Shown here piece after piece: positions 11,390 through 24,382 of a stretch of DNA of 64,000 bases (the first letter of the stretch is position 1; every line of letters begins with the position of its first letter). The notes under the pieces were generated by a model. It saw nothing but the letters and a program-made list of their open reading frames with translations. It searched no databases and had not been told where the DNA came from. The translations under genes were made by a program, and so were the position numbers. Source of the stretch: Rallus limicola (Eukaryota > Chordata > Aves > Gruiformes > Rallidae). Location: assembly GCA_022605955.1 (NCBI GenBank), contig JAKCOZ010000014.1, forward strand, positions 15,940,001 through 16,004,000, given 5' to 3'.

Positions 11390-14300
11390 CAGGTTTGTTG
11401 TTTGGTTTTTTTTTCTGGGGTGGGTTTTTTTTGGTATTCTGATGAATGCCATACTAAATACCTACACATCTGCTTGTAGCACTGCACCAAATGCAGGAAG
11501 AATGACCTCTGCCAGTGCAGTAAAAGCCAGTGGCTAAAGCTACATAGTTAAATTCACCCCCCAGGAATGAAGAGCGAAGGGAGAGCAGCTTTCCAGGGTT
11601 AGCAGATTTTAAGCTGCACATTCCCAAGAGTTCACAGCTCCAGCCCTGGCCCACACTTCCCCGCGGAAATGGGACCCACCTACATCTCATTGTCCATCTG
11701 GCCTGTGCCTTAAAGCCCAGGAGACAGTCCTTCTATTTTGCTGGGTTGTTGGGTTGGGTTTTTGTCCTTTCACTCAGTCTTCCTTTGCTTTAGGTGGCCT
11801 GAGAAGAATGCTGTGTGTTTAACTTATCAGATTTCTGATTTACAAGGTTACCAGCAGATGTATAGAATTTCTCCATTTGGGCTGTAAAGAAAAAAAAAAC
11901 CCAAATGCATTTTTCTTACAGTGACTTTGCTTCTGACACCGAGTAGGTGCGCCAGGAATTGAGGTCTCTGGGAGAGATAAAGAAAGGAAAGAACCATTTT
12001 CACAGAAAACATACCTTAGAAAAAGGGAAGAGAAGAAATAGAAATGAAACTCCAGAAACTTCTGGATTGTAAGGCCTGTCACATAATGTTGGAAACTCAA
12101 CGCAAATAACAGTGCTCACATATCGCATGCTTTTATGAACAACTAAGAGGTTTACTGTGTTTCAGACGATCTACATGCTGTTAGTGGTAGCTGGTTATGT
12201 CCTCTAACATTCTTCCCACTTCACAAAGAGAAACAACATTCAAGCAATTTTTTATTTTTTTTTAAATCTCCAGGTTTAACTCCAAATGAAAAGCAACCCC
12301 AAACATAATTGAATGCAGAACTTTAAATTCCATTTCCATGTTTAAACAATGACATTCTCTTGCTTACCCACTGGTAAATAACATTTGTTGTCTATTTATA
12401 ACTAAGGTATTAAAAAAAAAGAAATAGGATGTTGTGGCTCCTAATTAGAACATTACTGAGGGAGGGTTGCTGGTATTTGAGATAAATGCACTGATTTCTC
12501 TGTGTTCCTGTGGCAACTATTTTAGAGCTGGGATGCATTTGTCACTGACATCTCTGAAACTATGTTGACGTTTTCTTGAAGTCCCACCGAGCCCATTCCT
12601 GCGAACAGCCTGGATGAGAATCAAAGGGACCAGTTCTTTCAGGACTGAAACTGAGCAAGTTATGTCATGAAGCCACTGTTGTGCTTGTTCTCTGTTCCAG
12701 AGAAAGACCAGCATTAGTCTTTCTTTAGACCGACAACAGGAAAATGTATGGATGCTAGTTCAATTCCTCTCAGTACACCAGCATGAGGACTGGAAAATCA
12801 AGGGAGAAAAAAAACCAGCCAAAAGAGTTGATTGAGTTTTTTCTCTGTGTTTCATCACTGCCTGCAAAGCGGTATTTGTCCCATGGCACTGTAACCACAT
12901 TCACTGTAGGACTATTTTAGAAAGTGATTGAGACTGTTTATTTAATACTACTAAAATGTATAAATGAGCCTATATTACTCACAGCGAACATATGCTTTGC
13001 TGTATTTTTCTCTCGTGCCAATGCAACCCCATTATTATAAATCAAATGGAGGGTTTGACAGACTGTTTCAGTCACATCTCACTCACTGCTGCCGCTGCTC
13101 ACCGTAACATGCGCAACGAGCCACTCGTAAAATGAACGAACCCCAGCAGATGATTTTACTTCATTGAACAGCTGAGCGCATCTCAGTACAACGTCAGAGA
13201 TATTCTACCATGTTTGTTTCGACTAACAGACTTGCTAGCTAGCTCATGGAATACTTCTGAAATTACAGTGGGGTGTTAGAGATGTATTTAAAACAGTTAT
13301 AATTCACTAATATTCGAGCTCTTCAAAAGGCTGGGTGATCCTATCAGCAAGAATAAATACTCTACTTAAGAAATAAAAGGCACATTCCTTATCTGTTGTT
13401 TGAAGAAAGAAGGGGTGGAGACCTTTCCCAACCAATCACCCATTTTAAATGTTCCCAGATGGAATCACACCTGATGGTTTTACACCAAAGAGTATAAATT
13501 ATTATAGTGCAGTATATTTTATAGTGGAGCAAAACAAAAGCTACCTGAATGTAAGCCTTTGTGGCAGGTAATACATTCGGTCACAGTATCTTTTCTTTCA
13601 ATAAAACATAATTGGGACACAGCTTGGAGAAGATTTCTTGAAGACACCAATTTTCTTAATGTTTGTTTTAATTTACTCATTGCATTTTTTAGGGTTTTTT
13701 TTTTTACTGCCTGTTTTAAACTTACTGATCTGTTTGTTTTATCACGTCGCAAGGAAACACAAGCATGTACATGTAATAAAACTGTTATGGTACTTGTTTG
13801 TGCACTTTGTGTGCTAGCTGACTAGGCAAGCAATTATGCTAATCCAACTGCTAAATGTATTTATTACTTGAGCTGGAGTTACAGCCACACCTGTCTTGTC
13901 TTATCTCATACCGAGGCATGGGAGTTCAGGAACAGCAGTGCTTCTTCCAGCCCGTGGAAAACCTCTGTATGAAAGTTCCTATGTAGCAAAGCCTTTTCAC
14001 TCCACACATCCCAATCCTCAAATATTTAATCTGGAGGACATTTGATCCACAGATCATTGGGAAGGATTCACTGCCGAGTCATAGGTAGTGTTTTGAAATC
14101 GCTATTAATGCTTTTCAGTCTTTGGTGGATCCTGGGGCTTCTGCTAAAGGAGATGAAGAAATGCAACTGGAAAGAAGTTTGATTGTGTTGCATCTCCCTT
14201 AACCGCATGGAAAATTCCATTGTTCTGCCCTTACTCAAAGGGTCTTCAGTTCTTGTGGTAGGAGACAAAGGATCTGAAAAGGGTTAGGAATCATGCTGCC

Positions 14301-17300
14301 AAGGAGGACGAAAGTAATTGTTTTCTTCTCTTCACATTCCCTTTGTGGGTCACACATAAGTCTTAGCTCTCTCTTGGGCCAACCCAATGAGGACAGGGTT
14401 GGAGGTGCTGGGATACAGAAAAAAATAGCACGTTTCAGGAGAGGTGGTATATTTTATTTCCCAAGAGACACTAAATCTCTTGCCTAAAAGTCACAGGAGG
14501 TGAGGACAAGCACTGGGTCTGTAGGCATCTTCCTTTGGAATCTCCTAGCCCTAAAGCCTAGTTTTGTCAGGACTAAATTCCACCACAATCTGCCCACCAC
14601 CGGTGGACACAAGTGACTCTGTTGCTCAAGCCCTTACTCACATCTCTGGAATAATGACTCAAAAGCCTTTGGGGTACCAGCCAATGGAAAACAGTAGGCA
14701 CAAGGATTTATGTGGAATTTAGGCCAGGAGAATCTGGGACTAAGATCAATATTTAGATTAATTGAAGATGTTATTCACCCCTCTCTCCCCCTTGCTTTGG
14801 ACAACTAGCAATCAGTCTTTTCATTCTTTTAGTGGTCTGAACATTTATGCAACCAGGAACAAATCTATCCCAACCTCCTTCAGGCTTTCCACAATTAGTC
14901 CAACCAAGTATACTCTGGAGTTGAATTGCATACCTTCTAGCAGCAATGTTCGGAGCACAACTGAATAGCTGTCAGCAGGCCAAGCTCACACATGCTTTGG
15001 AGCGCATCTCTGGTTTCCTAGGGAACCTTGCCTGGGTTCTCCTGTGATGTTCCAAGGCACCCTGGAGACATTTCATTACTGCCACTGTTCGTGGTTTTGT
15101 ACATCCCTAAGTAATCAACACATCAAAAGTGCATTTGCATTTTTTATTCTTAAGTTTCTAAAGCAGTAAAATGAATTGCTGACCATAGAAGGCTGATTGT
15201 ACTTCTAGCCATGAAACTCAAGAGCCTTGCTCTGAAGTTTGAAGTTGAAACTCTACCTTATTCATCTCACCTACGCTGCCAGTATGGGCCACTGACCAGT
15301 ACTGCAATTTGCCCTGTCATTACGTTGACCAGCAGGCCACTGTTCATCTGAGGGGCTACCTGTGGCTCTGCTATGATTTATTCATCTGCTGTTGCCCAGG
15401 ACTAGTAATTCTTCAAAGATTCAAATCTGTCTCGCAGCCCGTATTTCTAACGTCATTCTGCAACCATTAAGAGCTTGCCTCTTACCTTCAACAGTAGGCC
15501 AGTGGGCAGAACTTTCTCCAGGGAGTCTTTAATGAATCCACAGTTTCTTTGTTCAAGAATAGGCTATTTGTTTCATGAAAAGAAGGGGTGAAGACAGCAT
15601 GGCTTGTTGGGGATATTGGCTAAAACTGTCTTGGCAAGCCTTTTCTTCAAACTAGAAAATATTATGTAGAGAGCAAAGAGTTGTAGGGAAAGCAAAGGTT
15701 TAATTAAAAAATGCGTTCATTCATCTGTCTCTAGAGACACTGAGACCCCTGTCACAGATGTAGACTTGATATGCACCTTATCTTCTCTTCTCTACACATA
15801 CTGGTCACAGATGTCTGAATACTACATTTTCCATGGCAGACTGAGGCTTTAATGCTTCTCCCTGGAGGAGAGATAAGAGCCAGAACACGTGTAGACTGCA
15901 TTACATTTTCATTTGTAATCAGCGATGTGTAAAGTTTCTAAAAGTTGTTGACACTCATGTGGTATATTCTATCTTCATCAGAGAGGACAGGGATAGACGG
16001 TCAGATACCATTTTGTTTGCGAAGACCTTCTCTCCTTTTACCAACCCAGAGCTGTCCTCCATCACTTCTGTCTCTTGTAATGAAATACACAGCCTTATCA
16101 TTTTCCAGTCTTATTCCTCTTTCTTATCATTCATATTTAATGTATTTCTACCTTCTATTTTGTAGCCATTTACATTTTATTGATTCTTTGGTGCAGTTTA
16201 CAAGTCAGTGATTTATTATCTTTCACTTCGTTTTGTGCTGACAGGGAACATTGCTGGCTTTCTACTTCGAATGTAGTGAGAGATGAAAATATTTGTGACT
16301 GAAACCAATGAAAGGTCCAAATTTAAGCTGTTCTAATTGTTATTATGCAATTTTTTTCTAGAAAAAGAAAGAAGGAAATTCATGGTTAAGGGTGATGCCC
16401 CACGTTCTGCTCACAAAGCTCGGTATTGTAGCATATGCAGCGTATTAACTGTTACTGTTTGGAGGGCTGTGCAACACCTGACTCGGGAGAGGACATGAAG
16501 GATTCAGGCCAGATTTTTTTAAACTTAAGTGCCAGAAGGTGAGCATCCAAGATTTTTGAACCAAGGATGAACTCCAGACCCTCTGAGTTTAAAAAAAGGG
16601 TACAATGGCATGTGTGTGCATAAAAAGAAAATGTTTCATTTAACAAAAAACTGCTGAAAAAAATGAGGCAGTGTATCTCCTGCATGTGTTGGGGTCTGGA
16701 GCAGCACTGTGGCTTCTATCACTTTCCAAGTGCAGCTCCTATGGAGGGACGGGTGATGGGCAGCAGCATGAACATATTTGAAGAGGGGCGGACGGTATGA
16801 CAAGGGACAGGGACCAGCTGCAGGATGCTGTTCAGATCCCTGCTGGTGGCTGAAGCAAGGAGGTCTGACATTAGAGGTTTGCCACTCTTCTACACCAGGC
16901 ATTTCCAGAGCACGGTTCAGATCCTACTGGGTGTAGGGTCATTTGTCCTGCCCTTCATTCCTCTCTGCTTTGTAAAGGAGATATTTTGGGGGACAGAACG
17001 GGAAAAAATAGGCTGTGGTACTGCAGCTGTGTTGGCAATAACCGTTCCCTTTACCCTGGCTCACCTGACGAGGCTGGTGCCTTTGAAAACCTCAAAGGTT
17101 GAAAGTGGGGAACCAAAGCCGTGATGAAATGGCTTGGCAGAAATTACACCTGGCAAAAGCAGCTTGTTTGCTTTGGAAAAACTGTCTTTTCCCTTCCTCG
17201 TGGGAGACGTGTGCTTGTCACTTGTTGTTTTGTCACATGGAGGCTCAAGGTGGGCTCCTGTTGCACAACCACAAATCAGCGATTTCTAGGAAGTTTCTCG

Positions 17301-19241
17301 TCTCTTATCTGACTGGGAAGTTGCGACAGCGTATTACTTTCCCCATGGTGGGGATTGCTATTACAAAGTCAGTTATTTGTTGCTTCATAACTAAATTGCT
17401 GCAACATGCTCATCTTTGGGCTTTACCTTACAGCCAATCCAGGAGCTGTAGGCACCTACTCTCTTACTGAACAAGGTATTTTACCATAGGCAGCAGTCTT
17501 ACAAGATCAGCTGTTGGTTGGGATGTGAACAGCTTGCAGGGGATTTACTTGCTGCACCCCTTTTCTGCTGTCGAAGAAAAGGATAGAGCACAGATTGGAG
17601 CTCAAGATAATGGGAGGACACTTTCTTTGAGGAGCTCTCAGCTTTGGCACTTGCTCGAGGCTGTTTGGGGGCTGTGGGGAGGGGGGTGTTAATGATCAGG
17701 ACAGGCTGTGAGTCTCTTCTGTTTTCCCAGCATTTCAGAAGGGATGGGGCTAGACCTGACAGCATTCCCCAAATCTGTTGTGTCTGGAAAGATTTTTAAT
17801 AATGTGAGTGAAATACAACCCTGCTGTCTCCGGCCACTCATCACACAAGCTAGCAGAGCTCTCACTGGGGGTTTAATCCCGGTCCCCACTAAACTGAGTC
17901 CACAGGAGGCTCTTCAGGTGCCATGGATATGAGCACACCGCAGCGCTTGCCTTTTTCTCAGCCGCTCCAATGCTGCTCAGCCACAGGCTCTCTCTGTCTT
18001 TGCCCTAGAAGAAATGGGACTTTGTGTCGAAATCATATGTCCCAGGCCCAAAGCGGCCCTCTGCGGGCTGCTCAGCAGCCTAAGCATGTTCCTTCCATGA
18101 GGTCCAGTGCTGCGAGTGCTCCGGGCTTCCCAGCTCACCTCTCCAACCACTTGGGATGGCAGAAACAGAGGCATATTTTATGATTATTCCTAAATTAAGC
18201 TGGCACGCTTACCTCTGCCTGGATGGTATTTCCTCCTGCTGCGGTGAGAGGCAGAATGTAAACCTGGGCAAGGTATTTCTTGCATTCTTAGGTCCTACAT
18301 CTAGCAAAAAGAAATATATTGCTCTAGGGGGGGAAAAAACCCCAACAAACAAGTCCACAAAACATCAATAAACAGCTCTATTTCCCTGCTTAAATTTCCT
18401 CACCACTTGATTGTGTTGTTTGGCTTTAAGTCTAAGGTTTCCTGAGCATGAGGGATCCTCTTCTCTCACTCCTCCCCAAGAGTTTCTTCTTCATCCCTCT
18501 CTCAGCTGGTTCAGCAGCTCAATCAAATCTCTCTGCTCTTCTTCTTTCCTGTCAAGTTCCCCCCGCATCTCTGTAAATCTCTGTAAGTCTCTCAAGCTTT
18601 GCGGTATTTAAGATCCCAGGTTAATACCTAATCTCTTTGTCCTGCTTCTAGTGGAAGTCTCCTCTTCCAAACATCCTCCATGCAAACAAACTAGTTTTCC
18701 CAAGCCTGACTGCACCATTGTCTATCAAAGGGGAAAAAATAATCTACGGGTGGATGAATTGTCACTGCACCTGACCTAGAGCTCTTAAAACCTATTGCCA
18801 GTGCTGTATTTCTAATGAGTGGATAAAGGAGGGGGGGAGGGGGGAAAGGGTTTTGATGAGTTGTCCAGAACACTGCAAAAAAAAGTAACAGAACTCACTA
18901 GAGACTGGAGTTTGTACAGATCACAGGCAATTATTTAAATAAAGAGAAACGCACCTCCTGATGCAGTAACCCTAAAGCCTTGCCTGAATCTTGCCATTGA
19001 TCTCACACTCTGAGCTGACAGTTGTTGAAAGTCAATACTGGTCTGGTTTTAGAAAGGGAAGAAAGTTTTTGGTCATTCAGCAACACCCAGTTAAATCAAA
19101 TGCGTTAAGCTATAAACACTTTAAATAGGGCCAATGCATCGGTTTGCTCGGGGCCTCTTGGACAGAAGGAAAATGTGGATTTTAGAGCTAAATGGGGAAA
19201 AAATGAGAAGGTTCCTCAGGGCATCTCAAGATTGGGAAAGA

Positions 19242-19260
19242 AAATAAATAAATAAATAAA
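19242..19260 (+). repeat. AAAT tetranucleotide microsatellite
   Basis: About four to five perfect AAAT units. Short, so probably only weakly variable. Confidence 0.85.
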
Positions 19261-20630
19261 TTCAAGACACTGCTGCTGTGTTGCTGAATGAGGTCACATT
19301 TCATGCTGTATGTGGATAAAAGACAAGACAATTTCCCACTTCCCATTTCTGTTCTGTATTGCCAGGTTAATTGTTGTCATTGTATTCCCCACAAGAAAAG
19401 CTTCAGCAGTGGTGCCAAATAAACCAGATTAGTGTTCAGGGGCATTTGCTGGAAGTGATGCCAAATTCATTCTTGAGCCTAATTATATGAAATATGCTCC
19501 AATAATTTTCCACAAGGTGAATAAAAATAATGCCAGAACTGCCGCTTTCACTAAAGCTCAATTAGGAGGCATTCACTAATCCCAAGGCATATCATGGCTT
19601 CTTCTGTGCAATTATATTCCCCTTTTATAAACTGATGTTTACCTAGAGAAGATGAATATCCTAATTTCTGGCACCAGTACAAGTGTGATATCGGGAGAGA
19701 GAGAAAAACATAGACAAGACCTGGCCCATATCCCAACGTTAGGCAAACCGACCTTTGGTTTGGATCTCCACAGACAAGCTGTTGCAACTGTACAGTTTCA
19801 AGCAGGACACATAGGAGAGATGCACTCAGATACAATGCTCATTCCTGAATCTAAAAGAAAAAATGAAAAGCCACTTAACTTCGAAAACAAAATCAGATTA
19901 AACAAATTATCCTTTGTTAGTCACGGCACATTTCCCGCTGTGTACAATACCTCATTCTGCATTGAATTTCCCGTTTCTCACTGGCTGATTTGACTAAGAA
20001 AGAGGTATGTGTCAGAAACAGGCACTCGCTACCGGCGCTTCCAAACCTGGACGTTTGTTCAAACTATTGAAAATCCATTATGAAATCGGGAGGCGTTCTG
20101 CTACCGTGTAATCACAATGAAACATGTTTTGATCACAGCTGTGGAAAAAAATAATACATATATTCCTTGACAGCTGGAGCTGAAAGGAGACGGTCAAAGA
20201 AATTTACTGAAACAATATGATAAATTATGTTCGTAGTCTGCAGTTGGCTTGTGTAATAGCATCTTCTTTCAGGATCCTCAAAGCACAGAACATCTTCATT
20301 TTTCTTTTATAAAGAAGAACCCCAGCTTTCTCAATTTAGAGGATTCTACTAATTTGTAACCTTCCTGTTCTTTCTTCATGTCTTTGCTTTCGTGGAAAGT
20401 CTCACCAACACTGAACCTGATATTACAGAAATTGATGTTATGTTTTGTGCCTTCACTTACCCCTTTTCCATTTTTGAGGTTTCTTCCACCTCTGCCTGGT
20501 GCAGAATCACAGAATAGCTCAAGTTGGAAGGAACCCACAAGGATTATCAAGTCCAACTTCCTGCTCCTCGCAGGACTGCCTGTAATTAAACAATATGACT
20601 AAGAGCATTATCCAGACGCTCCTTGAATTC

Positions 20631-20976
20631 ACAGAATCACAGAATCACAGAATTGTAGGGTTTGGAAGGGACATCGAGAGGTCATTGGGTCCAACCCCCC
20701 TGCTAAAGCAGGTTCCCTAGGACAGGTCACACAGATAGGCATCCAGACAGGTCTTGAATATCTCCAGAGAAGGAGACCCCACAACTCCCCTGGGCAGCCT
20801 GTCCCAGGGCTCTGTCACACTCATTGTGAAAAAGTTCTTCTGCACATCGGTGCAGAACTTCCTGTGCTCCAACTTGAAGCCATTGCCCCCTGTCCTGTCC
20901 CCACAAACCATTGAAAAGAGGCTGGCCATTTCCCTCTGTGTCCCACACTTGAGATATTTATAAACATTAATAATTT
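20631..20976 (-). mobile_element. younger CR1 3' fragment nested in an older CR1
   Basis: This is a minus-strand CR1 of about 346 bases. Its 3' end is marked by three tandem CACAGAAT-like units at 20631-20655, followed by the TTTGGAAGGGACAT block. It is 5'-truncated at about 20970-20976 within the ATATTTATAAACATTAATAA segment. It belongs to a different CR1 subfamily from the host copy, judging by its GACAGGTCTTGAATATCTCCAG block. No clear target-site duplication is visible, which is normal for CR1. Confidence 0.85.
20717..20929 (-). pseudogene. CR1 ORF2 C-terminal remnant
   Basis: Minus-strand frame of 70 residues ending at a natural-looking stop just before the CR1 3' UTR. It contains the C-terminal signature of CR1 ORF2: NGFKLEHRKF, then KNFFTM, then W-RLPR-VV, then SPSLEIFKTCLDAYLC. 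This end of the protein lies beyond the reverse transcriptase. The copy is 5'-truncated and has no promoter, so it is not a functional gene. The frame itself is intact, which fits a younger age than its host CR1. Confidence 0.75.
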
Positions 20977-21525
20977 TGACAGCCTTGATGCCATGACCAC
21001 TTTCCTAGGGAGCCTGTTCAGTGACTGACCACCCTTTCAGTGAAGAACCTTTGCCTAATGTCCAATCCGAAGCTCTCCTGACGCAGCTTCATCCCAAATG
21101 TTTCCTAGCCTAAGCTCCAACTAATTTGTGTTGTAATAATACAACAGTTAGTGTATGACAGAGTAAAACCTAGCATTTAAAGAGGACAACAAAATTGGTC
21201 AGGTGAGTTAGTGATTTCATGGTCAATGCATTGGTATGCTCCTGCTCATTCTGTGCTGCTGTCAGAATTGATCTCTCAACTTCGACTGATAGCTGCAAGA
21301 ATATCTCCATAGCACCATCCTCCCCAGTGGGACAACAGAGTACATTGGGATTAAGGAAAAAAGCAGATAGGCATCTCCCTTGTCACCACATCTGCTGAAT
21401 TCTGATCATACTCCCCCAGCCCAGCCCTCTCACAGGATTTGGCAAAGCAGATGATGCACAATAGCTCGCACCCATTCAAGCTGAAGTGCTCCAGCAGGCT
21501 ATTGTTTTCTCCTTGGCAAAAATCC

Positions 21526-21543
21526 AAAAAAAAAAAAAAAAAA
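21526..21543 (+). repeat. A18 tract in an A-rich block
   Basis: Eighteen A followed by further A-rich sequence to about 21570. No retroposed gene or transposon 3' end is recognised directly upstream, so it is treated as a simple repeat. Confidence 0.9.
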
Positions 21544-21667
21544 GGAAAAAAAAGAAAGATAAAAAGGAAAAGGTTTAATTAGAGGCTGCTTATCAGGAAT
21601 AGGGACAGGAAATTGTTGCGGCTCTGCTTGGAGGCTGGTCCCTAAAATCCAACATGACAGCCAAGCC

Positions 21668-21669
<2 letters not shown>

Positions 21670-21703
<34 letters not shown>
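21670..21703 (+). repeat. AC dinucleotide microsatellite, 17 units
   Basis: A perfect run of AC units. It is the longest uninterrupted dinucleotide repeat in the window and is likely to be length-polymorphic. Confidence 0.97.
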
Positions 21704-21705
<2 letters not shown>

Positions 21706-22261
21706 CAGAGGTTTACAGCTGCAGTGTCTCCTGATGTTCAAAGTGTAAAGGCTTTCTGGGTTGCTGCTGCTGGACAGCATAATATGCTTTGTTCCACTGA
21801 CTGCATGGTCTCCTAACACAAACTAGTACCCTTTTTCTTTTTTTTCCAGGAGCGCTGTAAGCTTGCCAGCACCCTGGCAGAGCTAAAGAGGTGATAAAGG
21901 AGGGTTTAAAAGGTCTCCCGAGTGAAGCCTGAAGGAGATGCTCAAGAAAGCTAGAGCCTGAGGGGAGGGGGCTGCACGGAGGGATGCAGATCTCACAACA
22001 GGCACCCCTGGGAACCGGCCTTCCTTGCCACAGGTGGATGCCCAGGGACTTGTGAAGCAGGACGGAGCGAGACAGAGTGAAGCTGTATTTACAAAAGGGC
22101 TTGGGAGTATGGGGACCTCTCTTGTTTGTTTGCTTTTACTGAGCTGGTTTAGGATGCCATGTAGAATTGAGCTGTGTCACTCTATTTCCTCAGTTTATCT
22201 CACAACGCAGTGTAACTGGAACACAGGAGGTAGGGGATATTTAGAATCTCTGGGCTGATGA

Positions 22262-22850
22262 TGCTGTGAAAAGCCGAAACCAGAACTCAATAGCCTTGAT
22301 GACTATTAAGCAGGTATTCTTTATTGTGGCACTGGGCAACGCAGGGGATCGCTCCCCCGAATGTGTGCACCTTAAAGGGTCAGTGACACAGCTTTTATGC
22401 AAGGCACATATGCATATTCATAGGGGTTCCAAGGAATGGTTAATTTTTCCATTATGAGAGCTCATTATCACCCACTCACCTACCCCACCCTGATAATCTC
22501 TTGGTGGGCTTCAAAGACATTTACTTCATAAACTTTACATTTACTTAATTTGCTCCTCTTAATTACATGTCCTTTTGGTGAGCTTTTCTCTTGCTAACAA
22601 AGCCATGGAGCTGGTTCTGCAGACTTGAGGAGTCCTCCTGTTCTTTCTCCCTCTTCCTCTTTGAGTGGAACAGTAGAGGTAAGTTGTTTCTCCTGAGGTA
22701 TCCCTGTGGCCACAGTGTGCTACATTTTTAGTCATTCAGGCAGAACTTTGTACATCCCTTACATAGTTAGTTGCTGACCAACTAATATTTATCATGTTCC
22801 CCTCCTCACTGAGTCTGAGGAATCAATACTAGATCTTGAGGAAAAGGCAG
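22262..22850 (-). mobile_element. probable solo LTR of an endogenous retrovirus, minus orientation
   Basis: On the minus strand a TATA-like box (CATAAAAG at 22399-22392) is followed about 70 bases downstream by a polyadenylation hexamer AATAAA at 22325-22320. This TATA-to-poly(A) spacing is what an LTR U3-R arrangement predicts. The text from CAGGTATTCTTTATTG through CATATTCATAGGGG, and on to the TTTATCATG-TTCCCCTCCTCA end, resembles an avian LTR family that I know but cannot name with certainty. No gag, pol or env frame is attached. Boundaries are approximate, and the right end may be anywhere between 22800 and 22960. Confidence 0.5.
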
Positions 22851-24361
22851 GTTCCAAGGAGGAAACTGACAGGGAGTTTGGGTGGAATCTATATGATCAA
22901 CAGGCTGTACCTCACTTCTATTCAGGAGCTTGTAATGCCTGGAAAGTCACTGCTCAACTCCCGAGTCCAAGGCAGGTGTGTTTCTGGCCCTTGTTTTAAC
23001 ACACAGGTAGATACCAGCAAACAGAAAGAGGCCAGTGGAAATGTAACCTTGGAAACAGGCCCATGGCAATCTAGTAGGAAGCCTCCACCAGGGTTTGCTG
23101 AGAAATATTCCCCATGGGTTAAATCTTGCATCCCATCAATATTCTGTTTAGTTAGTTAATGATGGTAAAGGTGTTTCTGGAATCTAAAAAACACCATACA
23201 TGTGTAAAACCCCAGCATTTAATGCTGTGTGACGATATTAATCGAGCTGGCCAAGCAGTGGTGTTGTGCTCCTCCGTGAACGGCATGGTACAACTTGCCA
23301 GCGCTGACAGTGTTTCCTGGAGGCTATGCTAGAATGGGGTATGGAAATGTATGCAGGCATGAGGCAAAGCAGTGGCAGTAAGCATGTTCTCCATTGGAGC
23401 AAATGCAGGTGATTAATAGAGCTGTAAAACGACCTGGGACAAGGAGAGTGTTGTCTCTTTCCAGTGCCAGGAAGGAACATTTCCTCATTGCTGAGATGGA
23501 GTGTATATGTCAATTAATTACCATTTTCCAATTAATTGTTACTGTGACATACCTTTCCCTAAAGAAATTATTGAGCGATGCAACCAGAACTCAAACTGGA
23601 GCTGTCACAGCTGAGAAGGTAGCTGCCTGCATTAGCAATTCCTGCTTCCCAGATGCCCCACATCTCTTCAGGTAATGGACAGGGGCACAAAAAGGGCAAT
23701 CTGAGATAGACATCTCTGTTCCCAGAGAGATCTCTGTTCTCAGTGACTGACACTCAGCTTTCTTCTTGTTTTGTCAAATTCGCTCAGCGTGGTGCTGATG
23801 GGTTTGTTAGCCAGTGGTTTCAGCAGAGATGGAAAAAACCTGAATGTTTGCATGGGCCGTGTGTTTGCCATGTGATGGGAACTAATGGAGGCTGTCTTTA
23901 TGGAGACTTCAGTGGTCACCGGTTGTGATTATAACACTCCTAATGGGCAGCTCTTGCAGGGCCATTAGAGAAATGGCCTGCCAAGGGTAAGCCCCTTATT
24001 TTTTTTTCATGTTGCAATCATGATATTCATTTCGCTATCCAGGAATCGGCACTTTATTTCTCCCTTCAACAGATGAAACCTCAGCTTGGATGTTCTATCA
24101 TGTAAATGCAACATTATTAATTTCTATGCAGTCACTTTCTCCCTGGAACTTTTTGAGCTACGAGTGCACTCAACGAGCCAAAATCACGCTGTCTTATTGT
24201 GCTGTGCCCTATAGATTCATAGCCCTGCTCACAGCACCAGAATTTAATTTTCTATTTACCTCGGCACCCACCTAAACAGTGGGAGCAAATAACTAATAGA
24301 ATGAAGTTCCTCACAGGATACCTGGTAGAAAAAAAACATTTACCACCTTCTAATAAGCAGC

Positions 24362-24382
24362 AAAAAAAAAAAAAAAAAAAAA
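24362..24382 (+). repeat. A21 tract
   Basis: Twenty-one consecutive A. The upstream sequence shows no processed-pseudogene or LINE 3' end, and no flanking direct repeat was seen. Confidence 0.9.

Larger units (their letters stand above)
9491..20512. other. gene-free stretch, mostly single-copy
   Basis: No exon, RNA gene or recognised transposon is supported over about 11 kb. ORFs are short and without domains. Simple-sequence features inside are listed separately (a G-run at 11375 and an AAAT repeat at 19242). AT-rich blocks around 12,900-13,400 and 19,300-19,560 have the look of conserved non-coding DNA, but this cannot be judged from one genome. Confidence 0.45.
20513..21105 (-). mobile_element. 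older CR1 3' fragment, split by a younger CR1
   Basis: The minus-strand CR1 3' end starts at 20513 with one AGAATCAC-type unit and the conserved AGTTGGAAGG block. It runs to GAATTC at 20630, then resumes at 20977 with TGACAGCC and continues to about 21105 through sequence matching the end of ORF2. Joining the two halves restores CR1 order (CTTGAATTC then TGACAGCCTTG), so the 346 bases between are an insertion. The copy is 5'-truncated, as is typical for CR1, and its frame is degraded. Confidence 0.85.
21106..22261. other. gene-free stretch with microsatellites
   Basis: No coding region is supported. It holds a poly(A) tract and an AC microsatellite (listed separately). The sequence between 21840 and 22260 is unassigned. 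Confidence 0.5.
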
